Shown piece by piece: positions 25,608 through 32,512 of a DNA stretch of 37,753 nucleotides. The notes below the pieces were generated by a model, which did not search any database, was not told the DNA's origin, and saw only the letters and a program-made list of their open reading frames with translations. The stretch comes from a virus, in the IMG/VR virus record IMGVR_UViG_3300027741_000140, positions 1-37,753 of that record; one strand, given 5' to 3'. Position numbers and translations under genes: made by a program. Positions within the stretch are counted from its first letter, which is position 1, and every line of letters begins with the position of its first letter.

Positions 25608-25786
25608 ATGTTCTCCTTCTTAATCATCTTTACAACTTCATCCACGGTCAATCCAAGCGCCTCTAAATCTGCTGGGCGAACCATAAGATATTTTGGTATC
25701 AAGCTAACCTTTTCTCCAGCTTCATCCATGTGTTTTCGTATTTCCATGAGCGCGGCTTCCAAGCTGGACTCTGATAATTCAGTCAT
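25604..25786 (-). CDS. Small hypothetical protein
   Basis: A 60-residue protein. The part LIPKYLMVRPADLEALGL resembles the PKYLVVPP strand seen in some phage capsid proteins and in small phage proteins derived from or resembling them; the rest is helical and acidic. At this length it cannot be a capsid protein. Stop/start overlaps join it to both neighbours. Function unknown. Confidence 0.6.
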   Translation of the reverse strand: MTELSESSLEAALMEIRKHMDEAGEKVSLIPKYLMVRPADLEALGLTVDEVVKMIKKENI

Positions 25787-25977
25787 ACCATCTCACCGTA
25801 GTAAGAAAGAATCTGTTTGTAAGCACCTTTCAAAGCGCCAATATGCTGCTTCTCAATCTCGGGTTCGCTTGAGAAAACTGGGACAGTCTCTGTCTCCAAT
25901 AGTTCAAGGTCTTCCCTAAGGCGCTCAATAAATATGTTGTCTACGGTGTCGCTACCAAGTGTCACGTTAATTTTCAT
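25783..25977 (-). CDS. Small hypothetical protein
   Basis: A 64-residue protein (MKINVTLGSDTVDNIFIERL, then helical, ending YKQILSYYGEMV). The ATG at 25977, with GAGGG eight bases upstream, is preferred over a TTG at 25992. The region IFIERLREDLELLE is typical of small phage proteins that occur in early operons; no function known. It overlaps the zinc-finger-like gene by 11 bases. Confidence 0.6.
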   Translation of the reverse strand: MKINVTLGSDTVDNIFIERLREDLELLETETVPVFSSEPEIEKQHIGALKGAYKQILSYYGEMV

Positions 25978-26140
25978 CACTTTTTCCCTCAATACGTTCT
26001 TTCTCCAACTTCTGCACAGCGATTACGGCATCTCGTTGTTTGAGCAGACTGTCTAAGAAACATTCCTTATGGGCATATCTTCCGAGGAAGGCGGACCCTT
26101 CGCTGTGCTCGACTGGCTTATGACAGATAAAGCAGTTCAA
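25967..26140 (-). CDS. 57-residue zinc-finger-like protein, TTG start
   Basis: Reads MNCFICHKPVEHSEG, then AHKECFLDSLLKQ and a charged helix ending GKSDEN. Cys3 and Cys6 (C-x2-C) with His24 and Cys27 (H-x2-C) can form one zinc site. The TTG start overlaps the previous TGA (TTGA), and GGAGG lies six bases upstream. The frame is fully open between those neighbours, which otherwise leave an unexplained gap. It could bind nucleic acid or protein. Confidence 0.6.
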   Translation of the reverse strand: MNCFICHKPVEHSEGSAFLGRYAHKECFLDSLLKQRDAVIAVQKLEKERIEGKSDEN

Positions 26141-26325
26141 TCTGTGCCTCCGGCCTTTTCTTCTACGGTGTTTACCTTCCCCTCCTTGACGGCCTCTCTG
26201 AGCATGTGAAGGAATCCATAGGTGATTAGGTACTTAGCCGAGTCGGCGTCCATGTGGAGCTGGACGTTGATAGACCCGTCTGGGTTCTCTTCTAAGTATT
26301 CCATTTCAATCTTGCAGTCGCTCAT
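26137..26325 (-). CDS. Small hypothetical protein
   Basis: A 62-residue protein with a two-strand start (KIEMEYLEENPDGSINVQLHM) and a helix (AKYLITYGFLHMLREAVKEG). AGGAGCAATAA precedes ATG. It resembles short phage proteins with an 'ENxDGSAxxxxxM' strand pair seen in many early regions. Function unknown. Confidence 0.6.
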   Translation of the reverse strand: MSDCKIEMEYLEENPDGSINVQLHMDADSAKYLITYGFLHMLREAVKEGKVNTVEEKAGGTD

Positions 26326-26334
26326 TTATTGCTC

Positions 26335-26433
26335 CTAAAGCTTGCCCATTAAATATATGGTTGCTATTGTTATTAAAGATGAAGCAAACGCAACACCCAG
26401 CACAATTCCATAACAAATCAGAAGTAACCTCAT
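26335..26433 (-). CDS. 32-residue membrane peptide
   Basis: MRLLLICYGIVLGVAFASSL then ITIATIYLMGKL: one membrane helix with almost no soluble part. The ATG at 26433 overlaps the TGA of the gene before it (ATGA), and the peptide ends just before the next ribosome site. It has no strong ribosome site of its own, so it would depend on coupling. Real but unproven. Confidence 0.4.
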   Translation of the reverse strand: MRLLLICYGIVLGVAFASSLITIATIYLMGKL

Positions 26434-26663
26434 AAGTCATTAGCAGTGGGGCGCTGATTCTCAAGCGCTCTTGCTACCTCTGGGTTCATGTCGTTCACCA
26501 TCTTGACGCAGCGCTGGTGCTCTTTCAGGGCAATCATCGGCTGCACAAAGGCCGCAACCTTTTGGGCAAATTGATAGATGTCTACGTCGTCCGCCACCAC
26601 CGCGTTGGGCTCGTGCTGGTCGCAGTAAAAAAATATCTGTTTAATGGACTCTTCACTTAACAT
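26430..26663 (-). CDS. Small hypothetical protein
   Basis: A 77-residue helical protein (SEESIKQIFFYCDQHEPN; IYQFAQKVAAFVQPMIAL; the C-terminal MNPEVARALENQRP). AAGGAGAGACC precedes ATG. It follows the exonuclease gene by nine bases. No motif recognised. Confidence 0.6.
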   Translation of the reverse strand: MLSEESIKQIFFYCDQHEPNAVVADDVDIYQFAQKVAAFVQPMIALKEHQRCVKMVNDMNPEVARALENQRPTANDL

Positions 26664-26672
26664 GGTCTCTCC

Positions 26673-27437
26673 TTACTGATGTTGATTTTTAAGCTGCCAA
26701 AATTGCAACAAGTGCATGAACATTTCCCAGCCGCGGTCTAGGTCCTCCGCGGACCACTCCTTTACGACCACCAAGTTGGGCACGCTGCGCGACACAAACA
26801 CATTGGCCGCCCTTGCGCTTGGTATGCCTAGGCCCACTCGATAGGCTGAGAGCTGCATGAGGTGCTCGTCGTACGTGTCGACCTTTTCGGGGTCCGAGAA
26901 CTCTTTAGTCTTGATGTCGACGACAATTCCTGACTTAGTAAATAGGTCGCACTTACCTCCAAAACCCGCCTCGTGTGCAAATGAGCGCTCAGAAATCCAT
27001 GTGCAGTCACCAAAATGCTCGCTGATGGCTTTGGTGCAGGCGTCGACGCTGTCCTTGTGCCTTCCCGTTGGCTGTCCTTCATAGTGTCCTTGAATAGATG
27101 CGTGAATCTCCGTGCCTGCGTCAGCCGCCGCCCTGCCCTGCTCCTTGGAGTCGCTAATGATGCGGTCGATGTACTCCTTCTCGGGCTCCTCCGCGCGCTT
27201 AGGGAGGGTAAGGGCCGAGTACAGGACCTGCTGCTGCATCCAAGCCAATAGAGCGGGCTTGGCCACGATATTGAGGATTGTGGTGACGCTGGGTACCAGA
27301 CTGAGCTTGCGAGCGTCACGCAGGGTTGTGGCGCGCTGGCCACCCTTCGCGGCCTCCACGGTATACATGGGAGCGCCGTCTCGCGTATACCAATGGTTAG
27401 ACTCGCTTGCTCTTGTTGATGAGACAACCAAGCTCAT
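26673..27437 (-). CDS. PD-(D/E)XK exonuclease (Cas4/RecB-like)
   Basis: A 254-residue nuclease. It shows His112 in GTEIHASIQG, Glu150 (ISERSF), Asp164 in GGKCDLF, Asp174-x-Lys176 in VVDIKTKEF, and the Q-x3-Y helix (MQLSAYRVGL), which is the full RecB/Cas4-type active site. No cysteine cluster, so no iron-sulfur domain is expected. Phage enzymes of this type resect DNA ends for recombination or replication, often next to an annealing or SSB protein, as here (SSB-like at 27751). It starts ATG overlapping the previous TGA. Confidence 0.85.
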   Translation of the reverse strand: MSLVVSSTRASESNHWYTRDGAPMYTVEAAKGGQRATTLRDARKLSLVPSVTTILNIVAKPALLAWMQQQVLYSALTLPKRAEEPEKEYIDRIISDSKEQGRAAADAGTEIHASIQGHYEGQPTGRHKDSVDACTKAISEHFGDCTWISERSFAHEAGFGGKCDLFTKSGIVVDIKTKEFSDPEKVDTYDEHLMQLSAYRVGLGIPSARAANVFVSRSVPNLVVVKEWSAEDLDRGWEMFMHLLQFWQLKNQHQ

Positions 27438-27733
27438 TTGCGGCCCCTTGCGACAGGCTTGGGCTTCCTGCCGGGCTTCTTCTTAGGCACGCCGTCTTTT
27501 GTAAGGCCGTAAGGCGCCCGCTCAACCGCCTCCGTTGCATAGCGCCTAATCATGCGATCCCTTCTGGCTGGGTCGTTCCAAATCCCAGCAGCCTTCATGG
27601 CGGCCACCTGCTGCACGGTCAATGAAAAGGTGCCCTTTGGTGGCTTAGGAGGCTCTGGCTTTTGAAGGCCTAGGAGTGCTTTGACCTTAAGAATTAAGGA
27701 CTCAAATTTGCTTGGTTGTTTAAAAGTTCTCAT
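27434..27733 (-). CDS. Small basic protein, possibly DNA-binding
   Basis: A 99-residue protein. The middle (FSLTVQQVAAMKAAGIWNDP) predicts a short helical motif, and the C terminus is Lys/Arg/Pro-rich (KKKPGRKPKPVARGRK), like an AT-hook tail (GRKP). A GTG one codon earlier is possible. It lies between the SSB-like and exonuclease genes, so it may help recombination or bind DNA. Inference only. Confidence 0.6.
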   Translation of the reverse strand: MRTFKQPSKFESLILKVKALLGLQKPEPPKPPKGTFSLTVQQVAAMKAAGIWNDPARRDRMIRRYATEAVERAPYGLTKDGVPKKKPGRKPKPVARGRK

Positions 27734-27750
27734 CACGTCTTGTTACCTTA

Positions 27751-28389
27751 TTAAAATGGAATGTCGCTGTCCATGTCGTCGAACCCAGAGTCATTCTTGG
27801 GGGCAGGCTTGCCGCCCTGTTGCCACTCAGGCGTTGCTCTGATCTTTTCCTGCAGCTTGTTGCTGAAGTTTTCAAAGATGGCCATGTCAGGGTTTTCAAG
27901 GTCAAAAATCTCCAGCTCGTTGTGAGCGGGCGGTAACCCTGCCTTCTTGATTTGAGACGATACGGGATTGATGCTGGCAATGTTGGTGTACTCGTTGCCG
28001 TCGTTACCAATTTCCCGCACCACAGACAACATAGCCCACGCGCCCAGAATATTCTTAAGCTGAAAGCCTTCAAGCTCCGCGGCCGTGAATGAGCGTGAGC
28101 GCCAATTCTCTAGGTCCTTGCGTAGGTTTGCGTTCTCGCCTAGGCTGGCCGTAAAGTTCTTGCTGATGCTCATCGGCTCGCCCTTGTCGGTCACCAGCGG
28201 GGTGCCGTCCATGTCCTCGCTGTGCACCTCAAACTGCAGCATGATTTTTTTAAGTTTCTTGGCCACACCCTTGTAGGTTGACTCTTGCGTGCCGAGGTCC
28301 ACGATTCGGTAGCACCGTGCGAGGTGCATGCCGGGTGGCACTGGCTTGAATGACGACGTTCCGCCTGATGCTTTCACTGTTAGTCCCAT
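27751..28389 (-). CDS. SSB-like / DUF669-type ssDNA-binding protein
   Basis: A 212-residue protein: an OB-like first half (GMHLARCYRIVDLGTQES, KKIMLQFEVHSED, ISKNFTASLGENANLRKDLENW) and an acidic tail ending DDMDSDIPF, the classic SSB C-terminal signal that recruits other proteins. The FTASLGENANLRKDL stretch is characteristic of phage proteins annotated as ssDNA-binding or DUF669. It should coat single strands in replication or recombination. AGGAGAAACAA precedes ATG. First large gene of the leftward operon, two genes upstream of the exonuclease. Confidence 0.8.
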   Translation of the reverse strand: MGLTVKASGGTSSFKPVPPGMHLARCYRIVDLGTQESTYKGVAKKLKKIMLQFEVHSEDMDGTPLVTDKGEPMSISKNFTASLGENANLRKDLENWRSRSFTAAELEGFQLKNILGAWAMLSVVREIGNDGNEYTNIASINPVSSQIKKAGLPPAHNELEIFDLENPDMAIFENFSNKLQEKIRATPEWQQGGKPAPKNDSGFDDMDSDIPF

Positions 28390-28574
28390 TTGTTTCTCCT
28401 AGATATTGATACCACTTCAAGTGTCACTGTTACTTTCCTCTTGGGCGTACCGCACTCGCTGCGGATGATGTCCCAATCGGACCCTCTTGCTTTGCCAGCC
28501 TCGGCCCTTTCCAAAGCCTCCTCTAGCATTTGCTGCCTTTCCAGCATGAGCTGGTGCATTTCCTCTTCTCTCAT
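28380..28574 (-). CDS. Small hypothetical protein at head of leftward operon
   Basis: A 64-residue protein: an N-terminal coiled coil (EMHQLMLERQQMLEEALERA) then a strand pair (KRKVTVTLEVVSISRR). AAGGAG precedes ATG. First gene after the divergent control region; it overlaps the SSB-like gene by ten bases. Function unknown. Confidence 0.6.
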   Translation of the reverse strand: MREEEMHQLMLERQQMLEEALERAEAGKARGSDWDIIRSECGTPKRKVTVTLEVVSISRRNKWD

Positions 28575-28596
28575 AAACGCTCCTTAGTTCGCTTCT

Positions 28597-28607
28597 GTGT
28601 TAAACAC
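28597..28607. promoter_or_regulatory. Candidate operator (GTGTT-A-AACAC)
   Basis: Perfect 5-bp inverted repeat around a single base, at the expected start point of the leftward promoter and about 95 bases before the YdaS/Cro-like gene. A related half-site GTGTAAC occurs at 28667-28673. Suggests binding of the adjacent regulator; untested. Confidence 0.35.
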
Positions 28608-28612
28608 GCCTA

Positions 28613-28641
28613 AATGTATCACGTTTAATTTCAGCGTACAA
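28613..28641 (-). promoter_or_regulatory. Candidate leftward early promoter
   Basis: On the minus strand, TTGTAC (-35, 28636-28641) and TACATT (-10, 28613-28618) are 17 bases apart. Each matches consensus in four of six positions. The predicted start falls on the inverted repeat at 28597-28607. Confidence 0.4.
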
Positions 28642-28647
28642 TACCCC

Positions 28648-28675
28648 TTGCGCAAATTTATTTTATGTGTAACAT
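28648..28675 (+). promoter_or_regulatory. Candidate rightward early promoter
   Basis: TTGCGC (28648-28653) and TAACAT (28670-28675) are 16 bases apart in AT-rich DNA, upstream of AAAGGAGAGG and the ATG at 28702. Confidence 0.35.
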
Positions 28676-28701
28676 CCACTTAACCCAACAAAAGGAGAGG
28701 C

Positions 28702-28914
28702 ATGAACCTAACCGAATATTTTTCAGACAAACCAAGGGGCGCCAAGGTCCAACTAGCCCTACAGCTGGGCATAAGCAAGACATGGCTGTCGTTAGTAATC
28801 TCAGGGCGAAAACTGCCTAGCCCTGAACTGGCCCGAGACATCGAGGCTTTGACTGGCAGGCGAGTGAAGAGGGCTGATTTAAGGCCCGACATTTTTGGAA
28901 AAACAGCGAAATGA
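28702..28914 (+). CDS. YdaS/Cro-like HTH regulator
   Basis: A 70-residue helix-turn-helix protein: MNLTEYFSDKPRGAKVQLALQ leads into QLGISKTWLSLVISGRKLPS (the HTH) and the family ending ELARDIEALTGRRVKRADLRPDIF, typical of the YdaS/Cro-type phage regulators. It lies at the divergent control region and probably binds it, controlling both operons. AAAGGAGAGGC precedes ATG. It overlaps the replication gene by four bases (ATGA). No second, CI-like repressor is seen, so a lysogenic switch is not demonstrated. Confidence 0.8.
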   Translation: MNLTEYFSDKPRGAKVQLALQLGISKTWLSLVISGRKLPSPELARDIEALTGRRVKRADLRPDIFGKTAK

Positions 28915-29645
28915 TTTGGTACAAATTTCACATTGGGGACTACATCTCACACACCATGCACCTAGACGACGCCGAGGACTTGGCGTACCGCAGGCTGCTG
29001 GACTGGTACTACATGGCAGAGCGACCCCTGCCTCTAGACATCAGCTTGGTGGCCAGACGCATTCGACTCGACGAGGACGTGGTTGAGCCCGTTCTAAAGG
29101 AGTTCTTTGTGCAGACCGAAGAGGGCTACATCAACACCAGAGCGGACAAAGAGATTGCGGCCTACAACGTGAGGGTCGACCTAAACCGTAAGTCTGGCAA
29201 GCTTGGAGGCAGGCCTAAAACCATTGAGGTTTCTAACGAGGAACCATTGTGTAACCCTAACAGAACAGAAACAGAACAGAAACAGAATATAAATACCATT
29301 AAGTCGGAAACTTCGTTTCCTCCCTGCCCCCACAAGGAGCTTTTAAGTCTTTACAAGAAACACCTGCCGCATTTAATGCAGCCAAGGGTATGGGAAGGGG
29401 CAAGGCAGGCCGCAATGAAGGCGAGGTGGACTCAGGCAGGCAAGCCATCCATCTACAGCCCTAAAGGCTACAGCACGATGGAGGACGGCCTTGAGTGGTG
29501 GGATTCTTTCTTTGGCTACGTGGCCAACGAGACCTCACTGGCGAAAGGCTTTGAGAGCAACGGCAGGGTGTGGCAGCCTGACCTTGTGTGGATCGTGAAC
29601 GCCACAAACTTTGCAAAAATCATTGACGGGAAGTACGCAAAATGA
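28911..29645 (+). CDS. DUF1376 (YdaU-like) replication protein
   Basis: A 244-residue protein. Residues 1-95 match the DUF1376/YdaU domain: WYKFHIGDYISHTMHLDDAE, then AYRRLLDWYYMAERPLP, then VEPVLKEFF and a winged-helix-like ADKEIAAYN. DUF1376 proteins sit at the place of lambda O and are thought to begin phage replication. The middle (residues 100-140) is polar linker. The C-terminal part (PRVWEGARQAAMKARW, then YSTMEDGLEWWDSFFGYV) resembles the C-terminal domain of such proteins. No helicase loader is found next to it. It starts at an ATGA overlap. Confidence 0.75.
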   Translation: MIWYKFHIGDYISHTMHLDDAEDLAYRRLLDWYYMAERPLPLDISLVARRIRLDEDVVEPVLKEFFVQTEEGYINTRADKEIAAYNVRVDLNRKSGKLGGRPKTIEVSNEEPLCNPNRTETEQKQNINTIKSETSFPPCPHKELLSLYKKHLPHLMQPRVWEGARQAAMKARWTQAGKPSIYSPKGYSTMEDGLEWWDSFFGYVANETSLAKGFESNGRVWQPDLVWIVNATNFAKIIDGKYAK

Positions 29646-29863
29646 CATTCGCCAGACCAGATAAAAAATCAGACACTGTGGACGAGGGCAACAGGCTCTA
29701 CTGCTCAGTGGCCGGATGTACCAACCTGTGGACTGTCCAGATCGACCGCCCAATGTGCAGCCATCACCAGTGGAATCGCGGACCTATAAAGCCTAAAATC
29801 GGCAAGCTTCCTGACCTCAAGGCCAAGACCGTGTCGCAGTGGTACGACGAGGAGGAGTTTTGA
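29642..29863 (+). CDS. Small zinc-binding-like protein
   Basis: A 73-residue protein with Cys21, Cys26 (YCSVAGC), Cys39 and His41/His42 (MCSHHQW), which can coordinate one zinc ion. The rest is polar with an acidic end, QWYDEEEF. It lies directly after the DUF1376 gene (ATGA overlap), a spot where phages often encode small Zn proteins that assist replication. Function unknown. Confidence 0.65.
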   Translation: MTFARPDKKSDTVDEGNRLYCSVAGCTNLWTVQIDRPMCSHHQWNRGPIKPKIGKLPDLKAKTVSQWYDEEEF

Positions 29864-30027
29864 ACTACTATGAAGCAAATCGAATTCTTGACAGAGTCAG
29901 GGACGGCGCGCAATTTAGCGAAGATATCATCCTCCAAGCTCTTTACCTCACAGGAGACCATGAACCAGTTGAGATTAAGGCTGCTGATGAAAAGTTTTTT
30001 GTTAACTATCCACATTTAGCATTATGA
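29860..30027 (+). CDS. Small hypothetical protein, TTG start
   Basis: A 55-residue protein (NYYEANRILDRVRDGAQFSE, then LYLTGDHEPV). TTG at 29860 overlaps the previous TGA, with GGAGG four bases upstream. The longer in-frame start at 29839 is less likely, as it overlaps the previous gene more and lacks a site. NRILDRVRDG and ALYLTGD are typical of a small helical phage family that I recognise only as uncharacterised. It overlaps the methyltransferase start by four bases. Confidence 0.6.
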   Translation: MNYYEANRILDRVRDGAQFSEDIILQALYLTGDHEPVEIKAADEKFFVNYPHLAL

Positions 30028-31643
30028 AATTTGGCTCTGTATGTAGCGGCATTGAGGCCGCATCTGTTGCATGGAATCCATTAGGTTGGGAGGCTGCTTG
30101 GTTATCCGAGATTGAGCCTTTTCCTAGCGCTGTTTTGAAGCATCATTATCCTGATGTTCCAAATCTTGGTGACATGACCGCCTTGCCTGACCGAATACTT
30201 TCAGGGGAGGTTGAAGCTCCTGATTTGTTTTGTGGCGGAACACCATGTCAGGCGTTTTCTGTTGCAGGTCTTCGTAACTCCCTTGATGATGCAAGGGGTA
30301 ATCTTTCATTAACTTTTGTAGGTATCGCAAATGCAATTGACCATGTACGATCTGTTCGAGGAGATTCTCCAGCAATCATCTTCTGGGAAAACGTCCCAGG
30401 AGTCCTATCAACAAAAGACAATGCATTCGGCTGCTTTCTTGGAGCACTTGCCGGGGAAGATGATCCAATCGTCCCACCAGGGGAAAAGTGGACAAACGCT
30501 GGTTGTGTGTATGGCCCCCAAAGAACAGTCGCGTGGCGAGTCCTTGACGCCCAATATTTCGGAGTGGCCCAACGACGCCGCCGTGTGTTCGTTGTCGCAA
30601 GTGCTAGAGAAGGGTTCGATCCCGCAGAAGTTCTTTTTGAGTTCAATGGCGTGCGCCGGGATACTGCGCCGAGCAGAGAAGCGCGGGAAAGCACTACCGC
30701 AGGCGTTATTCCACGCGTTGCAGGCAGTCTCGACACCCAATGCGGAGGCCAAAAGCTAACGCATCAGTCTTTGGCTAACGGTCATGTAATTGGGACTATT
30801 ACTGCTCGTATGTTCAACAGCCTTGGCGCACGAGATGTGGAAGAGGGGGCGCTGTTGCCTGTGTCTGTTCAAGACCAACACATAACGCAGCCAATTGCTT
30901 TTAGTCGCAATGATGATGGCCGAGATGCAACCACTAATTTATCGCCAACTATGCGAGTTGCTGGTAGGGCTGGTGGTATGTTAGGTGTGGCGCAACCAAT
31001 TCCAATTGATATGAGAAATGCTGGACGTGACCCTGAAAAGCATGATGAGATGAATAGGCAGGGAGTGGGCGTTGGTGACTCAGGTGATCCAGCGCATACA
31101 GTTACTTCAGCCTTTGTTCATGCTGTAGCGCAGCCGATTGGTCTTGATGAAGAGCAGAATGCCATGATTGATTGTTTTGGAACTCTTAAAGCAAGAACTA
31201 AAGGGGGCGGTTTTGAAGGTTCTGTAGCACAACCAATTGCTTTTCACCCAACACAAGACCCTATCACAAGTACAAATGGCACAACTCATGGTCTTGGATG
31301 CGGATCAAATGATGGGCAAGCAAGTATTGCGGTGGCTTTTGGTTTTGATGCTTATAACCACACAATTCAAGGCCAAGTAAATCAACCATTGCGTGTTTCA
31401 TCTGCGCCTGGACAAGTTGATGCTGTGGGGGGCATTGTGCAAGGCATGGCTGTGCGCCGCCTAACTCCTATTGAATGCGAACGTCTACAAGGTTTTCCTG
31501 ACAACTACACCGAAATCCCTTGGCGCAAGAAGCCAGCCGACCAATGTCCTGATGGCCCTCGATACAAGGCTCTAGGCAATAGCTGGGCTGTTCCGGTAGT
31601 TCATTGGATTGGCAAAAGAATTCAAGCACAATTAGAGAAATGA
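30024..31643 (+). CDS. C5 DNA cytosine methyltransferase
   Basis: A 539-residue SAM-dependent methyltransferase. Motif I is GSVCSGIEAAS at 4-14, the catalytic Cys75 lies in GGTPCQAF, ENV is at 122-124, QRRRR at 183-187, and the C-terminal motifs ECERLQGFPDNYT and ALGNSWAVPV are present. All key residues are intact, so it should be active. Residues about 200-470 form an unusually long target-recognition region with four QPI blocks (ITQPIAFS, VAQPIPID, VAQPIGLD, VAQPIAFH). No restriction enzyme is nearby, so it likely protects phage DNA from host restriction. Overlaps the next gene by four bases. Confidence 0.9.
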   Translation: MKFGSVCSGIEAASVAWNPLGWEAAWLSEIEPFPSAVLKHHYPDVPNLGDMTALPDRILSGEVEAPDLFCGGTPCQAFSVAGLRNSLDDARGNLSLTFVGIANAIDHVRSVRGDSPAIIFWENVPGVLSTKDNAFGCFLGALAGEDDPIVPPGEKWTNAGCVYGPQRTVAWRVLDAQYFGVAQRRRRVFVVASAREGFDPAEVLFEFNGVRRDTAPSREARESTTAGVIPRVAGSLDTQCGGQKLTHQSLANGHVIGTITARMFNSLGARDVEEGALLPVSVQDQHITQPIAFSRNDDGRDATTNLSPTMRVAGRAGGMLGVAQPIPIDMRNAGRDPEKHDEMNRQGVGVGDSGDPAHTVTSAFVHAVAQPIGLDEEQNAMIDCFGTLKARTKGGGFEGSVAQPIAFHPTQDPITSTNGTTHGLGCGSNDGQASIAVAFGFDAYNHTIQGQVNQPLRVSSAPGQVDAVGGIVQGMAVRRLTPIECERLQGFPDNYTEIPWRKKPADQCPDGPRYKALGNSWAVPVVHWIGKRIQAQLEK

Positions 31644-31912
31644 AACCGCAAAAAAGAGAAAAAGCTGTACCTACAGAAAGACTCGCACCATCCAATATCA
31701 CAATCAGTCTCGAAACTATTGAGCATATGAAAAATTGCGAAGCTAGAGAGTGGATTACAAGGTACAGAACTAAGCAAAAAGAGGTCGGTAAAGTAGCGGC
31801 ACTAACGTGGTGGCACGGCACCATTGCCGACATAGCAAAGCGGCGTGGACAGAAAGGCGCCGATGATTTAAAACAACGTATGAATAGGATTCAAAATGAG
31901 AAGAGCGGCTAG
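31640..31912 (+). CDS. Small hypothetical protein with CEAR motif
   Basis: A 90-residue basic protein: LAPSNITISLETIEHMKNCEA, then REWITRYRTKQKEVGKVAAL and ADIAKRRGQKGADDLKQRMNRI. The 'CEAR' turn followed by a helix ending in RG-x-x-x-A-x-x-L-x-x-x-M resembles small phage proteins of unknown function. ATG at 31640 overlaps the methyltransferase stop; an earlier in-frame start is rejected. It overlaps the VRR-like gene by 17 bases. Confidence 0.65.
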   Translation: MKPQKREKAVPTERLAPSNITISLETIEHMKNCEAREWITRYRTKQKEVGKVAALTWWHGTIADIAKRRGQKGADDLKQRMNRIQNEKSG

Positions 31913-32183
31913 GGTTGACGCAAACCAAGACCAAATCGTGTCCGCATTACGGGCAGCTGGCGCTTACGTATGGATCATTGGCCTGCCAGTTGACCTGCTG
32001 GTCGGTTACAAGGGTCACACTTTTTTGGTAGAAGTGAAGGATGGCCCTAAAAAGCGTTTAACGGACCTACAGTCTGATTTTTTTGAGAAGTGGGTTGGTG
32101 GCACCCTGTGCAGGATCGACTGCGCAGAAGCCGCTTTGAGAATGATTGGCGTACTTAAAGAAAGGAAAGAGGAAAGAGAATGA
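31896..32183 (+). CDS. VRR-NUC-like nuclease
   Basis: A 95-residue nuclease-like protein: DANQDQIVSALRAAGAYVW at the start, Asp33 in PVDLLVG, Glu46-x-Lys48 in FLVEVKDG, and Gln59 (DLQSDFFEKW). This is the D-x(12)-E-x-K order of the VRR-NUC / small Holliday-junction-resolvase-like fold. Such phage proteins may resolve branched DNA before packaging. Standard length for stand-alone VRR-type proteins. It is followed by an ATGA overlap. Confidence 0.8.
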   Translation: MRRAARVDANQDQIVSALRAAGAYVWIIGLPVDLLVGYKGHTFLVEVKDGPKKRLTDLQSDFFEKWVGGTLCRIDCAEAALRMIGVLKERKEERE

Positions 32184-32512
32184 GCTATGAACGAGACCCG
32201 CACAAGGCGGTTGATCACATCCTGTCGTACAGGCACTTGTATGCAAAGGCTAGGGCGGAGCGCTCCTACATCGAGCAGTTTCGCAAGAGCCTCAAGGCAA
32301 TCTTGATGAAGAAGAGTGGCGAGACCACCATAGGTGCGCAGGAGCGAGAGGCCTACGCCCACCCAGAGATGACCCAACTACTTGACGGGCTAAGGGCCGC
32401 AGTTGAGGAGGAGGAGCGCCTTAAGTGGGAGATGACCGCGGCCGAGCTGAGGGTAGAAATTTGGAGAACAGAGCAAGCAAACAACCGAGTGGAAGGAAGA
32501 GTTACTTTATGA
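32180..32512 (+). CDS. Hypothetical helical protein
   Basis: A 110-residue, fully helical protein: YRHLYAKARAERSYIEQFRK, then KAILMKKSGETTIGAQEREA and HPEMTQLLDGLRAAVEEEER, ending WEMTAAELRVEIWRTEQAN. The pattern, with 'AQEREAYAHPEM', is common in phage proteins of unknown function near recombination genes. ATGA overlaps join it to the VRR-like nuclease and to the next gene. Confidence 0.7.
   Translation: MSYERDPHKAVDHILSYRHLYAKARAERSYIEQFRKSLKAILMKKSGETTIGAQEREAYAHPEMTQLLDGLRAAVEEEERLKWEMTAAELRVEIWRTEQANNRVEGRVTL

Noticed and set aside
25604-25786. Capsid-like strand in a 60-residue protein taken as a capsid remnant
   Set aside because: Similarity covers about 15 residues, and the gene is intact, overlapped and on the early strand.
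28702-28914. Lysogeny switch (CI/Cro pair with integrase)
   Set aside because: Only one regulator is present, and no integrase, excisionase or attachment site is seen in the window.
29870-30019. ATG-started frame of 49 codons overlapping the TTG-started gene
   Set aside because: Its product is Ser/Leu-rich without pattern; the TTG frame has the ribosome site and fits the TTGA overlap.
30248-30759. Several 74-162 residue ORFs on both strands within the methyltransferase
   Set aside because: All lie inside the gene with complete C5 methyltransferase motifs.
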